Assembly (NCBI RefSeq): GCF_943736985.1
Contig: NZ_CALSFS010000001.1
Location: 558,001 to 622,000, forward strand
DNA: 64,000 nucleotides
Origin: Clostridium sp. Marseille-Q2269
GTDB taxonomy: Bacteria; Bacillota; Clostridia; Clostridiales; Clostridiaceae
Direction: 5' to 3'
A program made the translations under genes and the position numbers. Positions 26,902-36,655 of the stretch are shown here, piece by piece; positions within the stretch are counted from its first letter, which is position 1; each line of letters opens with the position of its first letter. The notes below the pieces were generated by a model. That model searched no databases. It had not been told where the DNA came from and was given only the letters and a program-made list of their open reading frames with translations.

Positions 26902-28095
26902 TTAGATTACAGAATTTATTTTTAAATCTTCTATTTGCTCTTCAGTCAATCCAAGCATTTCTTTATAAACGTTAATATTATCTTGTCCAAGCAGTGGAGC
27001 TGGTTTTCTTATAGCTGGTTTTGTATCTGATAATTTTATATGACACCCTGTTAATTTCATTTTTCCTGCTTTTGGATGTTTAACATCAACAAACATTTCT
27101 CTAGCTTTTCCTATATGTTCATCATTAACTACTCTATCAATAGTATTTATTGGTGCTACTGGTACTCCTTTATCTAATAATGATTTAACAACTTGATCCA
27201 TTGTTAAAGATTTTGTCCATTCTTCTACTATTTTCTTAACTTCAGCATGTTTCTCTACTCTCTTATATACAGAATCATATCTTTCATCCTTAGCTAAATC
27301 TTCATTATTCATTACTTCACATAATTGTAACCAAAGCTTATTATTAGCAGCTCCAATTACAACATCTCCATCGGCTGTTTTAAATGAATCGTATGGATAA
27401 GTTGATTCATATCTATTACCAATACGTTGCGGTATACGGCCTTCAACTAAATAAATTTGATTTATAATCTCAAGACTTGCAACTGTGGAATCAACTAAAG
27501 ATACATCTACAGCTTGTCCTTTTCCTGTTACTCCTCTATTAAATAATGCTGATAAAATACCTATTGCTACGGATAGTCCTCCTAACACATCTGACATAGC
27601 TGTACCAGTACGAATTGGACCACTATCAGTTGTACCTGTTGTACTCATAAGCCCACTCATTGCTTGCCCAATAATATCGTATCCTGGTCGATTTTTATAA
27701 GGACCATATTGACCAAATCCAGATACTGAAGCATATATTATTCCTGGGTTTATTTCTTTTAATACGTCGTAAGATAAGCCCAATTTATCCATAACTCCTG
27801 GTCTATAGTTTTCTATTACTATATCAGCCTTCTTTACCATTTCCTTAAACATTTCTTTACCTTTTTCATCCTTAAGATTTAAAGTAACGCCTTTTTTGTT
27901 TCTATTTAAGTTCATATAATAAGCACTTTCGCCTTCTTGAAATGGTGCGAATTGTCTACTATCGTCACCTACTTTAGGTCTTTCTATTTTTATTACATCA
28001 GCTCCCATATCTGCCATCATCATTGTTGCAAATGGACCTGCTAATACTCTTGTTAAATCCAATACCGTAATTCCTTGTAAAGCTCCGTTTCTCAT
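26902..28095 (-). CDS. Class III CoA-transferase (CaiB/BaiF family)
   Basis: A 397-aa enzyme of the formyl-CoA/carnitine CoA-transferase family. GITVLDLTRVLAGPFATMMMADMGADVIKIE is split over the N-terminal Rossmann part. NLNRNKKGVTLNL and ENYRPGVMDKLG are standard, and the catalytic Asp is in the DVSLVDS region or the nearby SDVLGG by family position. In Chloroflexus a CaiB-type enzyme moves CoA from succinyl-CoA to citramalate ahead of an HMGL-type lyase; the same gene pair occurs here. It lies 12 nt from leuD-like and 24 nt from the lyase gene. Confidence 0.88.
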   Translation of the reverse strand: MRNGALQGITVLDLTRVLAGPFATMMMADMGADVIKIERPKVGDDSRQFAPFQEGESAYYMNLNRNKKGVTLNLKDEKGKEMFKEMVKKADIVIENYRPGVMDKLGLSYDVLKEINPGIIYASVSGFGQYGPYKNRPGYDIIGQAMSGLMSTTGTTDSGPIRTGTAMSDVLGGLSVAIGILSALFNRGVTGKGQAVDVSLVDSTVASLEIINQIYLVEGRIPQRIGNRYESTYPYDSFKTADGDVVIGAANNKLWLQLCEVMNNEDLAKDERYDSVYKRVEKHAEVKKIVEEWTKSLTMDQVVKSLLDKGVPVAPINTIDRVVNDEHIGKAREMFVDVKHPKAGKMKLTGCHIKLSDTKPAIRKPAPLLGQDNINVYKEMLGLTEEQIEDLKINSVI

Positions 28096-28107
28096 AATGC
28101 TTCCTCC

Positions 28108-28599
28108 TTATTTTTTGCTCTTCTTTAAGTATTCAAATAATCCTCCACATTCTATCAATTCAAGAATATGCTTAGGTAATTTTGTACATTTATATCTTTC
28201 ATTTTTTGATATATTGTATATTTCTCCTTCTTCTATATAGATTTCAATAATATCTGATTCATCTATCTTTGATGCTTCTTTGCATTCTATAACTGGTATC
28301 CCTATATTTATACAATTTCTATAAAATATTCTTGCAAAGAATTCTACAACAATAGCTCCTACGCCTAAATATTTCAATGTCAAAGGAGATGTTTCTCTAC
28401 TTGATCCAGATCCAAAATTTTTACCTGCTACTATTATGTCTCCTTTTTTTATTCTTTCAGAAAATTTTGGATCAATAGCTGACATAGAATATTTAGATGC
28501 TTCTTCTATACTTAACTCCATATACTGTGGAGGAGAAATAATATCTGTATTTATGTTATCTCCAAATTTTAAAACCTTTCCATAGATTTTATTGTTCAT
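28108..28599 (-). CDS. Aconitase-family hydratase, small subunit (LeuD-like)
   Basis: A 163-aa swivel-domain subunit. The VLKFGDNINTDIISPPQYM start and AGKNFGSGSSRETSPLTLKYLG are the substrate-recognition loops of LeuD and homoaconitase small subunits. It pairs with the large subunit encoded 12 nt upstream. The ATG is chosen by GGAGTGATAATA; a three-residue extension is less likely. In this operon it should act on a branched C5 dicarboxylate (mesaconate, citraconate or dimethylmaleate) and not on isopropylmalate, since no other leucine genes are present. Confidence 0.88.
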   Translation of the reverse strand: MNNKIYGKVLKFGDNINTDIISPPQYMELSIEEASKYSMSAIDPKFSERIKKGDIIVAGKNFGSGSSRETSPLTLKYLGVGAIVVEFFARIFYRNCINIGIPVIECKEASKIDESDIIEIYIEEGEIYNISKNERYKCTKLPKHILELIECGGLFEYLKKSKK

Positions 28600-28611
28600 T
28601 ATTATCACTCC

Positions 28612-29874
28612 TTATAAAAATATTCTAGGATCTGTTATCTTTCCAGTTAAGGCGCTAGCTGCTACTGATATTGGTGATGCTAAATATATTTGAGATTTAT
28701 TACTCCCCATTCTTCCTACAAAATTACGATTACTTGAAGAAATACAAACCTCACCTTCCGCCAATAATCCTGAATGTACACCAACACATAGACCACAACT
28801 TGGAGACATTATTATTGCTCCAGCTTCTGATAATATGTTAAGTATTCCATCTTTTAAAGCCTTCTTATAAATATTATGTGATGCAGGAGAAACTAAAAAT
28901 CTTATTCCTTTTTTCACCTTATGTCCTTTAACTAATTCTGCAGCCATTTTTAAATCATTATATCTTCCTCCAGTGCATGAACCTAAAAATACTTGATTTA
29001 TTTCTATATCACCAACTTTACTAATAGGTTTTACATTATCTACAGCATTAGGGCATGCTACTAATGGTTCTAAATCCTCTGCCTTAAAATCTAAACAGCT
29101 ACAATAGTTTGCATCTTTATCACTATTAAAGAAATTATATTTATCTTTTACTCCAATTTCTTTTAAATAATTTTTTGTAACTTCATCTGGAGGTATTATT
29201 CCTACTTTAGCACCCATTTCTACTGCCATATTAGTAATAGCCATTCTTTCATCCATAGATAAATTCTCAATAGTTCCCCCAACATACTCTACAGCATTGT
29301 ACGTTGCACCAGCATGTCCTATTTCTCCTATTGTTTTTAATGATATATCTTTTGCCATAACCCCTTTTTGAATTTGTCCATTCCAAGAAACCTTTATTGT
29401 TTCTGGTACTTTCAGCCATGTTTTACCTGTACATAAAATTCCAAGCATTTCCGTAGAACCAACTCCAGTTGCAAATGCTCCTAATGCTCCACCCATACAA
29501 GTATGTGAATCTGTTCCCAGAACTATAGTTCCAGGTAAAACGTGTCCATTTTCCGCCATGATTTGATGACAAGGCCCTACAAATTCATAGTAATTGTCTA
29601 TAGATTTCTCTTTTGCCCAATCTCTGGTAAACTTAACTATTTCCGCTTGTTTTATTGAAGCGGGTGGAGTATAGTGATCTGATATTATTACAACTTTATT
29701 TTCATCCCACACTTTATCTTTCTTTAATTTATTCATTTTGTCTGCAATCTCTACTCTAGGACCTAAAATATCGTCCATCATTGCTTTATCAACATTTACC
29801 CAAACTATATCTCCAGCTTTAACATTTTTACCACAAGAATTACTTATTATCTTTTCTGATATTGTTTTTCCCAT
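28612..29874 (-). CDS. Aconitase-family hydratase, [4Fe-4S] large subunit (LeuC-like)
   Basis: A 420-aa large subunit of the LeuC/homoaconitase type. Cluster ligands are Cys300 in GSCTGGR and Cys360 and Cys363 in MSPSCGLCVG. SDHYTPP, GTDSHTCMGGALGAFATGVGSTE and VSPAS are substrate-site motifs. The length of 420 is that of the archaeal/DmdA-like two-subunit type, shorter than LeuC of leucine synthesis in enterobacteria. GGAGGC lies upstream. Together with the small subunit it should hydrate an unsaturated C5 or C6 dicarboxylate to a malate derivative such as citramalate. Confidence 0.9.
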   Translation of the reverse strand: MGKTISEKIISNSCGKNVKAGDIVWVNVDKAMMDDILGPRVEIADKMNKLKKDKVWDENKVVIISDHYTPPASIKQAEIVKFTRDWAKEKSIDNYYEFVGPCHQIMAENGHVLPGTIVLGTDSHTCMGGALGAFATGVGSTEMLGILCTGKTWLKVPETIKVSWNGQIQKGVMAKDISLKTIGEIGHAGATYNAVEYVGGTIENLSMDERMAITNMAVEMGAKVGIIPPDEVTKNYLKEIGVKDKYNFFNSDKDANYCSCLDFKAEDLEPLVACPNAVDNVKPISKVGDIEINQVFLGSCTGGRYNDLKMAAELVKGHKVKKGIRFLVSPASHNIYKKALKDGILNILSEAGAIIMSPSCGLCVGVHSGLLAEGEVCISSSNRNFVGRMGSNKSQIYLASPISVAASALTGKITDPRIFL

Positions 29875-29891
29875 AATATTCAGATTGCCTC

Positions 29892-31061
29892 CTATTCATC
29901 TAATTTATTTAATAATGATTGTCTAATATAAACATTTCCTTCCATTATTAATCTGGCAGTTCTATAAACTTTTGCACTCTTTACATTAATTTTGTTTTTA
30001 TTACATTCTATTTCAGCTTCAGTATCTATAATTCCTGAAGGATGCCCTATTCTAATTATGTCCTTATTTTCTATACTATTGTTTGCTATATCGTTTACAA
30101 TTGTTCCATTAATTCTACAAGCAACTCCAGTGCATATAGTTCCTGTTCCTGGATATGCTTTATGCATCTTTTGCATAAACAATAATCTTGATACTATATC
30201 TATATCTTCTTTCTTTATATTTTTCCCATTAAAAGTTTCATGAGAATATGGTTCACTGACTATAGCGAAAAATGGTATATATGGAGATTTCTCTTTGGAT
30301 TCCTTATAATCAGAAATCATATTTATCTTTTCAGCAGACTTTCCACGAATTTCTTCTATAAGCTTAAGTAAATCTTTATTTTCATCTATCTCTTCTGGTG
30401 TTTCCGTTCCTTTGATTCCTAATTCTTCTGCTCTTATAAATACAAGAGGATTAGCTATATCTACAATAGATACAGTATATTCTCTTCCATTTGCACTAAT
30501 TTTATCTTTTACATTTCCTGTGGGTAGAAGTTTACCAGTTATAGCTCCTTGCGTATCTGCCCAATCTAATACTACTTTTGCTCCAGTTCCAGGAACTCCA
30601 TCTATTTCAAAATCTCCTTCCACTGATGCTTTCCCATTTTTCGCAGGAATTTCTGCAATAACAATATTATCTGTATTAGTTAAATGAATTCTTACTTTTG
30701 TAATAGGTTCTTCAACTTTTATTAATCCTTTGTTAATAGCAAAAGCTCCTACTCCTGCAGATATATTTCCACAATTTCCTTTATAATCAACAAATTCAGC
30801 AGTCATACTAACTTGTCCAAAAGTATAGTCTATATCTGCATCTGCCCTAGTAGATGGTCCTATAATAGCAACTTTACTTGTAAGAGTATCTGCTCCTCCT
30901 AATCCATCTATCTGTCTAACATCTGGACTTCCAAATATTGATAATATTATCTTATCTCTCATTTTTTTATCTTGTGGCAAATCATTTTCCATTAAATATA
31001 TTCCTTTACTAGTTCCACCACGAATTATAGAGCAGCTTATTGGTAGCACTTCTTTGTACAT
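29892..31061 (-). CDS. PrpF-family isomerase, methylitaconate/methylaconitate isomerase-like
   Basis: A 389-aa protein of the PrpF/3-methylitaconate isomerase family, cofactor-free enzymes with two diaminopimelate-epimerase-like folds. IIRGGTSKGIYLMENDLP at the start, GGADTLTSKVAIIGPS and DYKGNCGNISAGVGAFAI (with the GNCGN Cys) identify it. It is the first gene of the operon, 50 nt after a sigma-54 promoter with AGGAGGTATAC before its ATG. It would shift the double bond of itaconate- or methylitaconate-type substrates to feed the hydratase encoded next. Confidence 0.9.
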   Translation of the reverse strand: MYKEVLPISCSIIRGGTSKGIYLMENDLPQDKKMRDKIILSIFGSPDVRQIDGLGGADTLTSKVAIIGPSTRADADIDYTFGQVSMTAEFVDYKGNCGNISAGVGAFAINKGLIKVEEPITKVRIHLTNTDNIVIAEIPAKNGKASVEGDFEIDGVPGTGAKVVLDWADTQGAITGKLLPTGNVKDKISANGREYTVSIVDIANPLVFIRAEELGIKGTETPEEIDENKDLLKLIEEIRGKSAEKINMISDYKESKEKSPYIPFFAIVSEPYSHETFNGKNIKKEDIDIVSRLLFMQKMHKAYPGTGTICTGVACRINGTIVNDIANNSIENKDIIRIGHPSGIIDTEAEIECNKNKINVKSAKVYRTARLIMEGNVYIRQSLLNKLDE

Positions 31062-31110
31062 TTTGTATACCTCCTAATATTTTTTTCTTTTGCTTTCATA
31101 AATTATATTA

Positions 31111-31126
31111 AGCAACATTTGTGCCA
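31111..31126 (-). promoter_or_regulatory. Sigma-54 (-24/-12) promoter of the C5-dicarboxylate operon
   Basis: TGGCAC-AAATG-TTGCT on the minus strand matches the TGGCAC-N5-TTGCW consensus exactly. It lies 50 nt before the prpF-like start and downstream of a PrpR-like sigma-54 activator gene. Confidence 0.9.
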
Positions 31127-31154
31127 AATAAATATATCCTTAAAAATTTTGTTT

Positions 31155-31179
31155 ATAACATTCTTCTAAGCCTTGTTAT
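31155..31179. promoter_or_regulatory. Candidate activator site for the PrpR-like regulator
   Basis: ATAACA-N13-TGTTAT is an inverted repeat lying 29 to 53 nt upstream of the -24 element. Its position suits an enhancer-type site, but arms of six bases in AT-rich DNA can arise by chance. Confidence 0.35.
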
Positions 31180-31255
31180 GTCTTATTTATTATTAAAAAC
31201 ATAATTCTAACTCATTCTATTTTTAGAAAATTTCATTATTTGGAGCAATTAAAGA

Positions 31256-31292
31256 AATAACTAAGTATCAACTTTGATACTTAGTTATTTCT
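31256..31292 (-). terminator. Hairpin at the end of the sigma-54 activator gene
   Basis: The perfect stem AAATAACTAAGTATCAA / TTGATACTTAGTTATTT spans the stop codon of the regulator gene. It would separate regulator and operon transcripts. Confidence 0.65.
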
Positions 31293-33211
31293 TTTTTGAG
31301 ACTTTTCTTTCTCATAAAAGTGGCTCTACTTATATTAAGCTTTTTCATTATTTCTTCCATGGTATCATTCTTAGATATCATATAATTAATAATATTGTAT
31401 TCAATTCTATCTATTATATCCTTTAAAGAACTATCTATTTTAATTTTCATATCTAATACTTCATGCTCTTCGCTATCTTCTAAACTTATTATAGAATTCA
31501 TATCAATATCCTTAAAATCCAGTTCTTCTACACTTTGTAAAAGTGCGATTCTTCTAACAATATTATCTAATTCTCTTATATTACCTGGCCACTCATAATC
31601 TTTACATATTCTTTCTATCAATTTAATTGCATCTTTATTTTCACTTTTATTAGTTGAATATGTATACAAAAGATTCTTAGCTATTAATATGCTATCTTGT
31701 TTCCTTTCCCTAAGTGAAGGAATTGAAATATTAAAAACATTAAGTCTATAATATAAGTCTTCCCTAAAAGCCCCATCTGCTACACTTTGTCTAAGATTTT
31801 TATTAGTTGCACATATAATCCTTATATCAATTGGAATTATACTTATACCTCCAACTCTCATAATTTCTTTTTCTTGAATAACTCTAAGCAATCTAGATTG
31901 AAGAAGTTTTGGCATTTCACCTATTTCATCTAAAAAAATGGTTCCTTTATGGGCTAACTCAAAAAGCCCCACCTTACCTTCTTTATTTGCTCCCGTAAAT
32001 GCTCCTCCTTCATATCCAAACAATTCACTTTCAAGTAATTGTTCTGGAATTGCTCCACAATTCACCGCAACAAAAGGATAATCTTTTCTTAAACTATTAT
32101 TGTGAATACTTTGCGCAAAAAGTTCTTTTCCTGTTCCTGATTCTCCTTCAATTAATATAGTTCCATCTGTCATTGAATAAAGTTTAGCTTTTTCTTTTAG
32201 AGAAATCATTCTTTCATCCTTGGTAATTATATTATCAAAATTATATTTAGCAAACAGTCCTTTATTATGGGCCTTTTTTCTTAATCTTTTCTCTGCCTTT
32301 TCTATATTTGAACTTATATCAAAAGAACTTACAACCCCGAAGAACTTGTTGTTTATCTTTATTGGTATTCTATTAGTTACAATTGTTATGCCATTTATTT
32401 CTTGAAGTTGGCCAATTTCAATTTCTTCATGCTTATTTACCTTGTGCATACGAGTATTAGGAATTATTTTTGTAATTTCATTATCTAATACATCACTTCT
32501 CTTTATATTTAATATTTTTTCTGCAGATCTATTGTATAACTTCACAATATTTTTTTCATTAGTAACTATTATACCTTCGTTTATTGAATCTAATATGGCT
32601 GTTAATCTTACATTTTTTTTCAGTTCTTTATGCCTAGTATCTGCCACATTAAAGCATTGTACTAAAGCATTTTCTATGGACTCTTTACTTGATTCTAAAA
32701 GTATGCTTTTTATATTTCTTTTTTTAGCATATAAAGGAGTTAATCCACCACCAATTATAATTTCAACACCTTCATTTATTAATTTATCAATTATTCCTTC
32801 GATTTCTTCCATAGTTTTGTATGTATAATATATTAATTTTATATCAAATATATTTTCTATTTCTTTTAATTCGTAATTATCTTTATAGTAATGTAAAATA
32901 CCTATTCTATTACTAATTTTTAAAGCCTTATGAATACATTTTATTAAATCAAAATTTGTAATACTTATATTTACTACTGGAATATCTGTAAGTTCTCTTA
33001 TAAGTTCAACTGTAGCACCTCTACTCAAAAAAATATCAGTTTTATTTTCTACTTTTTTAACCAATCTTTTAACCTCTTCTGAATTAACTAAAGCTTCAAT
33101 ATTTATATTTAATCTATCCCAATTATGAATTGTTTTTAAAACTTTTGTCATATTATCATATGTAGATATCAATGTAACATTATAAATTTCCTTATTATTA
33201 ATAGAATCCAA
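31268..33211 (-). CDS. Sigma-54-dependent transcriptional activator, PrpR type
   Basis: A 647-aa enhancer-binding protein. Residues 1-190 are a PrpR_N sensory domain ([29 protein letters not shown]), and 205-300 a PAS domain ([16 protein letters not shown]). The AAA+ domain is at about 320-560, with Walker [10 protein letters not shown] at 355-363, GAFTGA at 403-408 for sigma-54 contact, and FLDEIGEM as Walker B. A Fis-type helix-turn-helix ([18 protein letters not shown]) closes it. It starts with TTG behind GGGAGGTG. PrpR_N domains sense small carboxylates such as methylcitrate; here the ligand is probably a C5 dicarboxylate of the downstream operon. Confidence 0.93.
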   Translation of the reverse strand: MDSINNKEIYNVTLISTYDNMTKVLKTIHNWDRLNINIEALVNSEEVKRLVKKVENKTDIFLSRGATVELIRELTDIPVVNISITNFDLIKCIHKALKISNRIGILHYYKDNYELKEIENIFDIKLIYYTYKTMEEIEGIIDKLINEGVEIIIGGGLTPLYAKKRNIKSILLESSKESIENALVQCFNVADTRHKELKKNVRLTAILDSINEGIIVTNEKNIVKLYNRSAEKILNIKRSDVLDNEITKIIPNTRMHKVNKHEEIEIGQLQEINGITIVTNRIPIKINNKFFGVVSSFDISSNIEKAEKRLRKKAHNKGLFAKYNFDNIITKDERMISLKEKAKLYSMTDGTILIEGESGTGKELFAQSIHNNSLRKDYPFVAVNCGAIPEQLLESELFGYEGGAFTGANKEGKVGLFELAHKGTIFLDEIGEMPKLLQSRLLRVIQEKEIMRVGGISIIPIDIRIICATNKNLRQSVADGAFREDLYYRLNVFNISIPSLRERKQDSILIAKNLLYTYSTNKSENKDAIKLIERICKDYEWPGNIRELDNIVRRIALLQSVEELDFKDIDMNSIISLEDSEEHEVLDMKIKIDSSLKDIIDRIEYNIINYMISKNDTMEEIMKKLNISRATFMRKKSLKKEITKYQS

Positions 33212-33465
33212 TTTGGACCCACCTCCCTATTAATTTATATATGCTATCTTAATATTTAATTTTTTATATACTATAAATTTAAAAATAAATCTGAAGTCGT
33301 ATAACATTAATACACTTTTATTGTTCCCGTTATAAGCATAGAAAGAATATTTTTACTTCTCCAATCATAAAGTATATATCTAACTTATTTAAAGTTAATT
33401 TTAACTTGTTATATAACATATATCAACTATAGTTTAATATTGATTTAGAATTTATATAAATAAAA

Positions 33466-33502
33466 AATCGCCATATATATTATATTGTTTATATGGCGAT
33501 TT
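33466..33502 (-). terminator. Terminator after the 46-aa gene at 33648
   Basis: The stem AAATCGCCATATA / TATATGGCGATTT is GC-stronger than its surroundings. It is about 150 nt past the small gene and ends in TTTTTATTT on the minus strand. Confidence 0.7.
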
Positions 33503-33647
33503 CTATTATATTTTAATCATTAACCAGAATTTATATTAAAAGTTTACTATATAAAAATTTATTTAGATGCAACATCTATTGTGTGTTAGCTCTTTTAAAT
33601 ATGTTAGCTTACCAGTTTTAATATAATATTTTCTAGTTTCTTTTATC

Positions 33648-33788
33648 CTAAAATTTTTCTGCTATTTCTCTTTCTATTCTTTTAATATCTTTTAATCTTA
33701 ATCTTGTTTCATCCATTATATATTCTTTACTTTTTCCTTCTAAAAGTAACTCTTTAGCTCTTGATTTTGATGATGATTTATCTTCCAT
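33648..33788 (-). CDS. Small basic protein, 46 aa, possibly helix-turn-helix-like
   Basis: The gene starts MEDKSSSKSRAKELLLEG and ends KRIEREIAEKF. AAAAGGAGGAGAAAC directly before the ATG is one of the strongest ribosome sites in the window. The segment AKELLLEGKSKEYIMDETRLRLKDIKRIE has the helix-turn-helix-like rhythm of small DNA-binding motifs, though it is too short to assign. It stands alone with a terminator. Function unknown. Confidence 0.7.
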   Translation of the reverse strand: MEDKSSSKSRAKELLLEGKSKEYIMDETRLRLKDIKRIEREIAEKF

Positions 33789-34109
33789 TAGTTTCTCCTC
33801 CTTTTCTTTTACATATATAGTTTTTGATTTTTAGATTTTTATATACTGCTATTATAAAGTATACTTTTATTTTTATTTTAGGATAGATTTACAATATTAA
33901 ATTTCTTAAATATGATACTTAAAGCTAGGCAAATCGTGCCTTTCTAATATTTTTATAATTAGGACTATATAACTATTATGAATAGTATAATTATTTAAAT
34001 TTCCATTTTAAAATTTTATAATTTAAGTTTTTAAAATATTATAAGAATTATACTAATTTTAACTTATTTAAAATATGTATTATTTATAGCGATTATATTA
34101 ATATAAAAA

Positions 34110-34150
34110 AAATTGCTATTTAAATTTTAGTAATTCAAATAGCAATTTTA
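34110..34150 (-). terminator. Terminator after the PEPCK/HprK-like gene
   Basis: The stem TTGCTATTTGAATT / AATTTAAATAGCAA is followed by T8 on the minus strand, about 60 nt past the stop. Confidence 0.75.
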
Positions 34151-34211
34151 GGCAAATATTACACTTTCTATTCTTTATTAATATAATTATAACTTTTTCT
34201 CAAATAACTAA

Positions 34212-35951
34212 TTATATATTTCTTATTTGTTCTAGTAAACTTGTAGCTGCCTTTTTAGGACCATCCTTTTCCATTCCGCTTATACCTAATCTAGTTTTTA
34301 GTTGGCCTACTTTGACTCCTGATTTGAAAAATTGATCAAAATATTTAACTAATAATTTTTCTGTATCTTTCATTTTTTGTGCTGGCCCAAATGGATTTGC
34401 AAAATAAGTTTTTACCAAACCTTTTTCAGTGGTAGTTCCTTTAGCCATTCTTGCTCCATCTCTAAAGGTATCTAAAGCCTCATTTATATCTTTAAAGAAT
34501 TCTAGATCTTCTCCTTGTGATTCATAGTTATTAGCATATAAGAATAAGTCTATTGGATATTCTGTAGTTATTTCTTTGTAGCTTGCCACAGGTATAACTA
34601 GTCTAGCATTTACTTTATCCGGATTCATAAATATACTTCTATCTATTTGTTTAAATGCATATCCCGTATCTAAATCATCTAACCTTACAAAAGCTCCTAT
34701 TTCTGTTCCTGATCCCACTGGTTTTTCGTCTTTATTTAATTTAACTACACCCATATCATCAAATATTATAGTCATATCACTTATATAATCTTCACTTAAC
34801 TCTCTAAAAGCTTCTAAACTCTCAGATTTTCCTGCTCCACTGTCTCCCATTATTATTACATTAGCAGTTTTATTGTTTTTAGTTACTATATTAACCATAG
34901 CACCATGTATTGGTAAATATCCTCTTTTTATCATTATTAAATTGTGAAGAGTTAGTGTCATTTTTTTCATGTATCCAAAATAATCTATATCTTCATTGTA
35001 ATTTACATATCCTAACATAATATCATTGTCTTTATCATCATAAAAAACTGTTTGTATGTCTTTATTATCGTCTCTAGCACCAAGAACATATACTATATCT
35101 GGTTTTTTACCTCTGTATTCTTCTTCTGTAGCTATTTCAAATAAGTTACATAAAGTTACTCCATGAGCCATGAAGTCTCTATGAAAATATATATATGCTA
35201 AAAGTGTTCCTACCTTGGCAGGGTAGCAGAACCAATGTTCAGAATTTATTCTGCAATCTTTTAATGGATTTTTAAAAATTTCTTCAAACATACCATCCCT
35301 TTTATTCTTTTTAGGATAAGTTATAAAAGGTGGATCTAATAATATGGATTCTATAAATGGTATATGCTTTAAGATTTCATAATTACTTGGCATGTCCCAA
35401 CTAGAGTTATTTAATATTAAACCAGCATTACCTCCTGCTGGTAATTGTCTATATATTCTAGGTTTCTCTCCTAAAACATTTTCTTCTATTTTTCTATAAG
35501 TTCTTAATATTAAATTAGAAAAGTTATTATTAGCATCTATAAAGCTAACATTTTGAAGTCCATCTCCAACCTTACTATTTTGAACTATAGTATATCTTTC
35601 AAGCTTTCTCCAGAAATTATATAAATCCTCTACAAGTAAAATAAATTTATCTTTATTTTCTAAAACTTTTTCATACTTATCTTCTAGCTTTCTTATTTCC
35701 TCTGCTTTTAAAACCATAAGTAATTTAAATATATTAGTGATGTCTTCTAAAAATATATCTTCCTCATATATATTCATAGTCATTTCTATATATTTATATA
35801 CATTAGTTTCTCTCTTTTTTATTTTTTTAATATAAACTTGTAAAACTTTTTTGAAACCATAGCTATTAAATACAGTTTCTGCAGTATCGCAATATTTTCC
35901 TGTAAAATTTATCATAGCTTTTCCTGTACTTAACGAAAATTCTTTTTTCAT
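34212..35951 (-). CDS. PEP carboxykinase / HPr kinase-like P-loop protein
   Basis: A 579-aa cytoplasmic protein. The P-loop IIMGDSGAGKSESLEAF has the GKSE form shared by HPr kinase and the PEPCK fold, followed by the acidic ISDMTIIFDDMGVV and the later IGAFVRLDDLDTGY. The N-terminal 300 residues are helical and match nothing I recognise. It lacks the full set of residues of classical ATP-dependent PEP carboxykinase, so gluconeogenic activity should not be assumed. Homologues of unknown role are widespread in clostridia. The start is set by GGAGGGAATAGA; a longer extension has no such site. Monocistronic. Confidence 0.7.
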   Translation of the reverse strand: MKKEFSLSTGKAMINFTGKYCDTAETVFNSYGFKKVLQVYIKKIKKRETNVYKYIEMTMNIYEEDIFLEDITNIFKLLMVLKAEEIRKLEDKYEKVLENKDKFILLVEDLYNFWRKLERYTIVQNSKVGDGLQNVSFIDANNNFSNLILRTYRKIEENVLGEKPRIYRQLPAGGNAGLILNNSSWDMPSNYEILKHIPFIESILLDPPFITYPKKNKRDGMFEEIFKNPLKDCRINSEHWFCYPAKVGTLLAYIYFHRDFMAHGVTLCNLFEIATEEEYRGKKPDIVYVLGARDDNKDIQTVFYDDKDNDIMLGYVNYNEDIDYFGYMKKMTLTLHNLIMIKRGYLPIHGAMVNIVTKNNKTANVIIMGDSGAGKSESLEAFRELSEDYISDMTIIFDDMGVVKLNKDEKPVGSGTEIGAFVRLDDLDTGYAFKQIDRSIFMNPDKVNARLVIPVASYKEITTEYPIDLFLYANNYESQGEDLEFFKDINEALDTFRDGARMAKGTTTEKGLVKTYFANPFGPAQKMKDTEKLLVKYFDQFFKSGVKVGQLKTRLGISGMEKDGPKKAATSLLEQIRNI

Positions 35952-36087
35952 TCTATTCCCTCCAGATATGCAACACAATTTTAAGTTTTCTTGCATTTTT
36001 AATAACTAAGTACTATTATATCATATATTTTTGAAATTTATATAGCAATTGTTATTCATTTTACAAAAGAATTTATAAAATTTTTAA

Positions 36088-36417
36088 TTATTCTTCTCTA
36101 TGTATACTTCTTTCTGGATCCCATCCTTCAGGATATCTTTTTTTTAATTTTTGAATATTTCTACTTGCTATGGTTTCTAAATCTGAATCTATAGTCTTTG
36201 ATAGATAAGTAATATACCAAAGCACATCTCCTAATTCTTCTATTAATTTATCCTCACATAATTCATGTCCATGAAATAGAACTTTTTTTATATAATCTGT
36301 TACTTCTCCTGCTTCACCTGATATTCCCATAGCTCCTAAAGCTAACCCATCTTTATCTAATTTTATAAGTTCTCCTGCAGTTCTTTGCATCTCTTTTTCA
36401 TAATCCTTAAAATCCAT
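36088..36417 (-). CDS. MazG-like nucleoside triphosphate pyrophosphohydrolase
   Basis: A 109-aa all-alpha NTP pyrophosphatase with the metal-binding helices GISGEAGEVTDYIKK and IEELGDVLWYI (ExxE and ExxD patterns). Length fits the minimal single-domain MazG type found in bacteria and phages, which hydrolyse non-canonical or surplus nucleotides to monophosphate and pyrophosphate. The ATG is fixed by GGAGGGGATCAT; an upstream in-frame extension is not supported. Stand-alone gene. Confidence 0.85.
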   Translation of the reverse strand: MDFKDYEKEMQRTAGELIKLDKDGLALGAMGISGEAGEVTDYIKKVLFHGHELCEDKLIEELGDVLWYITYLSKTIDSDLETIASRNIQKLKKRYPEGWDPERSIHREE

Positions 36418-36655
36418 ATGATCCCCTCCATAATTTATGCTCTTATTACAATGCTTACATAATAAAAGATATATCATCATCATTATGAGATATATCTTTT
36501 ATATCTAACTTTTATATATTTTAAAATCCTATATATTTTAAAACTTCTTACAAGTAACTAACTGTATTATATAATAAATAATACACATTGGCTAAAAATA
36601 AAAACCTAATATTACAATATATGTTTATATAATAATCTATTAGTAAAATAACATA

